Positions 59,779 to 64,000 of a stretch of DNA of 64,000 nt are shown piece by piece (the first letter of the stretch is position 1; each line of letters starts with the position of its first letter). A model generated the notes under the pieces. That model made no database searches. It saw nothing but the letters and a program-made list of their open reading frames with translations, and was not told the origin of the DNA. Location: contig JANYBU010000288.1 of NCBI GenBank assembly GCA_025360665.1, positions 1 to 64,000 on the forward strand, written 5' to 3'. The position numbers and the translations under genes are program-made. The DNA is from Nitrospira sp. (lineage in GTDB: Bacteria; Nitrospirota; Nitrospiria; Nitrospirales; Nitrospiraceae).

Positions 59779-61092
59779 GTGAAGAGCATAGCCACAGCAA
59801 GTAAGTTAGCGCTCCTGGGAGGAAATCCCGTTCGCAGCAAGCCCTTTCCTCCGTACCCCATCATCGGGGATGAGGAAAAGAAGGCGGTCATGGAGGTCAT
59901 GGATTCAGGACATATCTCGAGCTTCTCGGCAAGCCGGCCTGGATTCCTGGGCGGCGAACGGGTCCAAGCGTTTGAGACAGCGTTTGCTGCCTATCATTCG
60001 ATGGCCTATGGAGTCACTTTCAACTCGGCGACCTCCGGCCTGCATGCCGCCGTTGCGGCCTGCGGAGTCGGGCCCGGCGATGAAGTCATCGTTCCTCCCT
60101 ACTCCTTTACGGCAACCGCCACAGCGGTGTTGCACCACAATGCCATTCCTGTCTTCGCCGACATCGATCCGGTGACGTTTTGTTTGGATCCCCACTCCTT
60201 CGAAGCGGCGATCACGCCACGCACGAAAGCCGTTATCCCCGTGCATCTGCTCGGCCATCCGGCCGAGATGGACCAGATCCTCGCCATCGCGCGGCGGCAC
60301 AAGCTGAAAGTGATCGAGGATTGCGCACAGGCTCCGGGCGCGAAGTACAAGGGCCGCCTGGTCGGCACCATGGGAGACTGCGCCGTGTTCAGCTTCCAGG
60401 AAAGCAAGAACATGATGACCGGGGAAGGCGGGATGCTGATCATGAATGATCCGGACCTGGCCGAACAGTCACGCATGGTGCGGAATCACGGGGAGACCGT
60501 CATTGCCGGGGAGGTTCGCAAATACCTGGCGCAGACGATCGGCTGGAACTACCGGATGACCGAAATCGAGGCCGCCATCGGTTTTGTCCAGTTGAAGAAG
60601 CTGGATGCCCAGAACGGCCATCGACGGGAGTTGGCCCGGTATCTGCTTGATCGGCTTCCGGCTGTGCCGGGACTCCGGTATCCGGTCGAGCAGGAACAGA
60701 ACCACCATGTCTATCACGTATTCGGCATGACCTACGATGAGCAGCGGATCGGCATTCCCCGGCAGCGGTTTATTCAGGCGCTCGTGGCCGAGGGCATTCC
60801 GGTCGGGTCCGGCTATCCCAGGCCGCTCTACCACAATCCACTCTTTCAAGAGCGGATGGCCTATGGGAAACAGGGTTGCCCCTTCACCTGCCATCTCTAT
60901 CAAGGCACCGTGTCCTACGCCAAAGGTCTCTGTCCCGTGGCGGAAGACCTCTGTGCCCAATCGGCCCTCTGGACCTTCGTCGTCCGTCCGCCAGCCACGA
61001 CCGTCGACATGGACGATATCATTCATGCGTTTGAGAAAGTGATCGAGGCCATTCCCGAACTCAAGGAGCAGAGCCATGAAATTACGGTCTAG
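59779..61092 (+). CDS. DegT/DnrJ/EryC1/StrS-family sugar aminotransferase
   Basis: 437 residues from GTG 59779, with AGGAGGG 7 nt upstream. PLP-fold type I: substrate/cofactor motif NSATSGLHAAVAACGVGPGD, the PYSFTATATAV strand, IEDCAQAPGAKYKG and the Schiff-base Lys210 in FSFQESKNMMTGEGG. Such enzymes aminate keto-sugars for surface glycans. Its end overlaps the cytidylyltransferase start by 17 bp. Confidence 0.92.
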   Translation: MKSIATASKLALLGGNPVRSKPFPPYPIIGDEEKKAVMEVMDSGHISSFSASRPGFLGGERVQAFETAFAAYHSMAYGVTFNSATSGLHAAVAACGVGPGDEVIVPPYSFTATATAVLHHNAIPVFADIDPVTFCLDPHSFEAAITPRTKAVIPVHLLGHPAEMDQILAIARRHKLKVIEDCAQAPGAKYKGRLVGTMGDCAVFSFQESKNMMTGEGGMLIMNDPDLAEQSRMVRNHGETVIAGEVRKYLAQTIGWNYRMTEIEAAIGFVQLKKLDAQNGHRRELARYLLDRLPAVPGLRYPVEQEQNHHVYHVFGMTYDEQRIGIPRQRFIQALVAEGIPVGSGYPRPLYHNPLFQERMAYGKQGCPFTCHLYQGTVSYAKGLCPVAEDLCAQSALWTFVVRPPATTVDMDDIIHAFEKVIEAIPELKEQSHEITV

Positions 61093-61801
61093 TGAGTCCC
61101 ATGGAGTTGTCGGCGTTATTCATGCCCGCGGCGGTTCGAAACGCATCCCCTTGAAGAACATCAAGCTGCTCGCCGGGCGGCCGCTGATCTCCTACATGGT
61201 GGAGGCGGCGGTAGAGAGCCGGTTGCTGGATCGCGTGATTGTGTCGACCGACCATCCAGACATTGCGCAGATTGCTCTCGAGTACGGGGCGGAAGTTCCG
61301 TTCATGAGGCCGGCCGACCTGGCGGAAGACATCGCCTCCGAGTTGGTCACCCAGCATGCCGTCCGGTTCATCGAGGAACAGGGCTATCGGGTATGCATCG
61401 CCTTGACGATGCAACCGACGACTCCATTCTGCACGAGCGAGGACATCGACGCCTGTATTGCCAAAATGTTGGAGACCGACTTGGACACCGTCTTTACCGC
61501 CTGCGAAATACACGAGCGACCGGAATGGATGTATCGCCTCAAAGGTGCGCTTGCACTCCCCCTCACCGGCACCCTGGTGCAGGGCGATGCCGGAATCAGT
61601 CAGAAGCTGCCGAAGCTGTACATTCCGAATGGAGCGGTCTGGGCAACAAGACGATCGATCTTGATGGAACAGAATCTCATTACCGGGCCGCACAGCGGGA
61701 TCGTGATCATGTCACGGGAGCGGTCGGTTGATATCGACGAACCGGTGGACTTTATCACGGCAGAGGCGATGGCGAATGAACTAATGAAAGTGAGGGCCTA
61801 A
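61076..61801 (+). CDS. CMP-sugar cytidylyltransferase (NeuA/PseF-like)
   Basis: 241 residues. CTP-binding loop VIHARGGSKRIPLKNIKLLA, then RPLISYMVEAAVES, VIVSTDHPDIAQIA, LTMQPTTPF and a C-terminal DIDEPVDF metal motif, all typical of acylneuraminate cytidylyltransferases. It would activate a nonulosonic-acid-type sugar as CMP-sugar. No NeuB/PseI synthase is inside the window; it may lie to the right. Confidence 0.88.
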   Translation: MKLRSSESHGVVGVIHARGGSKRIPLKNIKLLAGRPLISYMVEAAVESRLLDRVIVSTDHPDIAQIALEYGAEVPFMRPADLAEDIASELVTQHAVRFIEEQGYRVCIALTMQPTTPFCTSEDIDACIAKMLETDLDTVFTACEIHERPEWMYRLKGALALPLTGTLVQGDAGISQKLPKLYIPNGAVWATRRSILMEQNLITGPHSGIVIMSRERSVDIDEPVDFITAEAMANELMKVRA

Positions 61802-61804
61802 GTC

Positions 61805-62050
61805 ATGGCGAAATTGATCGGCAATTATACCGTCTCGGGACAGCCAACAGAGAACGCAAAGCCTGGTCAGCCAGATGCGACCGAGCGTGAGAAGGCCGAA
61901 GGCGCGCATCAGGCCACGGTGTCCGAGTTCGAACGCCGCGCGTTGGGGCGGCTCGGCGGCAGCATCGCCTTCGTTATGAAGGGTAAGAATGTCCTCTGGA
62001 GAGGGGAGAAGGCGACAGACTCGAGCAAAGGGACCGGCGATGAAAAGTAG
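61805..62050 (+). CDS. Small uncharacterised protein in the glycosylation cassette
   Basis: 81 residues, Lys/Glu/Gly-rich, with a mildly hydrophobic RLGGSIAFVMKGKNVLWRGE segment. No family recognised. It starts 4 bp after the cytidylyltransferase stop, with a GAGGG site 8 nt before ATG 61805, and its end overlaps the next gene by 11 bp; this tight spacing supports a real gene. Confidence 0.5.
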   Translation: MAKLIGNYTVSGQPTENAKPGQPDATEREKAEGAHQATVSEFERRALGRLGGSIAFVMKGKNVLWRGEKATDSSKGTGDEK

Positions 62051-63044
62051 TCTCGACCGATCCTGCTTGGACCTGGTTGCCCAAGCGACCTTTCAGAAAA
62101 CGGCGGAGATCGGCTTCCAACACGCGAAGCAGAATTTGCCCTATATGAAACAAACGGTCCTAGACGTGCCGCGTACCAGTCCTGAGAAAGGCACGTCGGC
62201 GATCAGCATGGCGGCGGGACCGAGCCTGCACCGGCGCCAGACCATCCAGACCATTAAGAATCTCAACTATCGCGGAACCCTGATCGTCGCCGATGGGGCC
62301 ATGGGCCATTGCCTGCGGAACGGCCTGATTCCCGATTACGTCGTATGCGTAGACCCGCACCCGACCTGGATCATCCGTTGGTTCGGGGACCCGGATCTGG
62401 CCACGCGGGCGGATGACGATTACTTCCGCCGGCAGGATCTGGATCCGGCCCTCAATACCAAAGAGCGGGAGCGCAACGACGAATTGATCCGTCTGGTCAA
62501 CGAGCACGGTCCCAAGATCAAGGTCATCATGGCGACCTGTGTGGCACCGAATGTGGTCGCCCGTTGCCGGGACGCCGGCATGTCGCTCTACTGGTGGAAC
62601 CCGATTTGCGACGACTACGACGTGCCGGACAGCCATACCAGGCGACTGTACGACTTGACCGGTATGCCCTGCATGGTGACCGGTGGAAACGGCGGCGCGT
62701 CTGCGTGGATTTTTGCCAACGCCGTTCTGCAGAAGTCACCCGTGGCATTCGTCGGGATGGATCTCGGATATGCCCCAGGCACGCCGTTGTCGAAGACTCA
62801 GTACTACCATGAACTGATCAAGGTCTATCCGGAAGAGCGGCTCAGTGAGGCCTACATCGAGATCCACAATCCGTACCTCAACGAAACCTGGTACACCGAC
62901 CCGACCTACTACTGGTACCGGCAATGTTTTCTGGATGTCGTGAAACAATCGGGCTGGACCGCCTACAACTGTACGGAAGGCGGTACGTTATTCGGCGAAG
63001 GTATCGAGTGGATGGCGCTGGATCACTTCATCAAAGAACAGTAA
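62040..63044 (+). CDS. DUF115/MptE-like protein, probable Maf-type flagellin glycosyltransferase
   Basis: 334 residues from ATG 62040. It contains the DUF115 (MAF_flag10) core: SAISMAAGPSLHRRQTIQTI, GTLIVADGAMGHCLRNGLIP, DYVVCVDPHPTWI, and GGNGGASAWIFANAVLQKSP with VAFVGMDLGYAPGTPLS. This fold occurs in motility accessory factors that attach nonulosonic acids to flagellin, and in pterin kinases of archaea. Beside a CMP-sugar cytidylyltransferase and a flagellar cluster, the Maf reading is preferred. The short length compared with about 600-residue Maf proteins means only the central domain is present. Confidence 0.7.
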   Translation: MKSSLDRSCLDLVAQATFQKTAEIGFQHAKQNLPYMKQTVLDVPRTSPEKGTSAISMAAGPSLHRRQTIQTIKNLNYRGTLIVADGAMGHCLRNGLIPDYVVCVDPHPTWIIRWFGDPDLATRADDDYFRRQDLDPALNTKERERNDELIRLVNEHGPKIKVIMATCVAPNVVARCRDAGMSLYWWNPICDDYDVPDSHTRRLYDLTGMPCMVTGGNGGASAWIFANAVLQKSPVAFVGMDLGYAPGTPLSKTQYYHELIKVYPEERLSEAYIEIHNPYLNETWYTDPTYYWYRQCFLDVVKQSGWTAYNCTEGGTLFGEGIEWMALDHFIKEQ

Positions 63045-63098
63045 AGAAGCAGTCAGCCGCAGCGATGAGCTAAGAGCTGATAGCTCAAGGAGAAGAAG

Positions 63099-64000
63099 AT
63101 GGCCAAGGTCTTAATCATCAATCCCGTGATTCGCGCCGAAGACGATCCCCGGCATGTGCCGTACGGATTGGCGCTGCTCGCAGCGGTCGCGAATCGGGAG
63201 GGGCATGAGATCCAAGTATTTGACGCCAACGGCTGGCGCCCGACCGACGAGGAACTGATCGATGCCATTAGCGCGGATAGCTGGGATGTGATTGCCACCG
63301 GCGGCATCACGACAGCCTATGGGTACATGAAGAAGAGCGTCCAATTCGCCAGGCAATACGCGCCCGATGCGCTCATTATGATGGGCGGCGGCGCCTTGAC
63401 CGCCATGCCGCGCGACATCATGGGCTTCTGCCCCCAGATCGATATCGGCGGCGTCGGAGAAGGCGTGATTACCTTTCCGGAGGTCTTGAAAAAGATCGAC
63501 GAAGGCCGGACCCGGACGAGCAATTGGTCCGACGTCCAGGGCATCATCTGGCGCAGCGCGCAGGGCGAGATCCAACTCAATGAGGAGCGGCCTCTGCTTC
63601 AGGATATCGACAGCTTGCCGTTTCCGATGTACGAACTCTTCCCCCTTGATATCTATTTCAAGAACTCCTGCATTTTATTGTCGGAAGAAGCCATGCTGGC
63701 GAAACGGCGGCTGGACATCAATATGTCTTACGGTTGCTCGCTCATCTGCCGCTTCTGCTTCCATCTGGGGCTGACTGGCGACATGAAATATACGGATACG
63801 GAGCAGGTGAACGGCGGCGACGTAGTGTTCAACAACGATCGCAACATCCGCTGGCACAGCCCTGAGTTCGTCGTTCGGCAAGTGAAGTACATGAAGGAAC
63901 GGTTCAAGGTAGATTTCGTCTCCTTCCTCGACGAGAATCTCATGACCATGCACGTGTCGACAAAAAAGAAGTGGCTCTTCGAAATCTCCGATCTGTGGAT
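63099..64000 (+). CDS. B12-binding-domain radical SAM protein (incomplete at window edge)
   Basis: Open frame of 300 codons from ATG 63099 (AAGGAG 9 nt upstream) running off the right edge. N-terminal cobalamin-binding-like domain (residues 1-140: VLIINPVIRAEDDPRHVPYG, IDIGGVGEGVITFPEVLKKI), then the radical SAM start with the CxxxCxxC cluster motif (MSYGCSLICRFCFHLG) near residue 210. The B12-independent His loop (DxHxxGxxT) is not obvious, as in many B12/radical SAM methylases of glycan or lipid loci. Substrate unknown; context suggests modification of the glycan or flagellin. Confidence 0.88.
   Translation, partial: MAKVLIINPVIRAEDDPRHVPYGLALLAAVANREGHEIQVFDANGWRPTDEELIDAISADSWDVIATGGITTAYGYMKKSVQFARQYAPDALIMMGGGALTAMPRDIMGFCPQIDIGGVGEGVITFPEVLKKIDEGRTRTSNWSDVQGIIWRSAQGEIQLNEERPLLQDIDSLPFPMYELFPLDIYFKNSCILLSEEAMLAKRRLDINMSYGCSLICRFCFHLGLTGDMKYTDTEQVNGGDVVFNNDRNIRWHSPEFVVRQVKYMKERFKVDFVSFLDENLMTMHVSTKKKWLFEISDLW

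Overview
The window is most consistent with a chromosome segment of a Nitrospira-like bacterium (phylum Nitrospirota). This rests on my recollection of flagellar gene order and protein style, on the moderately high GC content, and on the use of both sigma-54 and sigma-28 (FliA) type promoters. No database search was possible. The layout is a small mobile or decayed region at the left edge, a metabolic/signalling block, a nearly complete flagellar cluster (about 8.6-51.0 kb), a c-di-GMP signalling block, and a probable flagellin glycosylation cassette that runs off the right edge.

Left region (1-3.5 kb): an IS3-type transposase pair whose orfB has a nonsense codon, a truncated and frameshifted TcmP remnant, a TonB C-terminal remnant, and an excisionase plus tyrosine-recombinase pair stopping 13 bp short of the 3' end of a tRNA-CAU gene. 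This looks like the end of an island integrated at the tRNA. Next come a ferritin-like protein, a soluble transhydrogenase (sthA) with an HDOD protein in one minus-strand operon, and a NarL-type response regulator.

Flagellar region: a first sigma-54 activator, a TPR protein, a FlrB/FlrC-like kinase/activator pair, then flgBC-fliEFG, a response-regulator-FliH fusion, fliIJ, a MotE-like gene, fliK-flgD-flgE, fliLMNOPQR-flhBAFG-fliA, a degenerate GGDEF protein, flgFGAH, a small unknown gene, flgI-flgJ-flgM-flgN-flgK-flgL and csrA-fliW. Five sigma-54-like sites (GG-N10-GC, one of them with GA) precede the TPR gene, flgB, fliK, fliL and flgF. Six sigma-28-like sites (mostly TCAAG-N16/17-CGATA) precede HDOD-sthA, flgM, csrA-fliW, both c-di-GMP operons and the glycosylation cassette. 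This suggests a two-tier order: FlrC/sigma-54 drives basal body and hook genes, while FliA drives flgMNKL, the FliW/CsrA flagellin switch, the c-di-GMP brake genes and glycosylation.

Right region (51-64 kb): a convergent hybrid histidine kinase plus HD-GYP operon, a divergent HD-GYP gene (two single-base frameshifts in C-runs) with a PilZ/YcgR-like gene, then a winged-helix/Rossmann protein, a Gfo/Idh/MocA oxidoreductase, a DegT aminotransferase, a NeuA-like cytidylyltransferase, a small unknown protein, a DUF115/Maf-like protein and a B12-binding radical SAM protein (incomplete).

The most unusual features are the receiver-FliH fusion at the export-ATPase locus, an 822-residue FlgL sharing a DNA-level module with FlgK, the broad set of predicted sigma-28 targets, and a family of long palindromic intergenic repeats.
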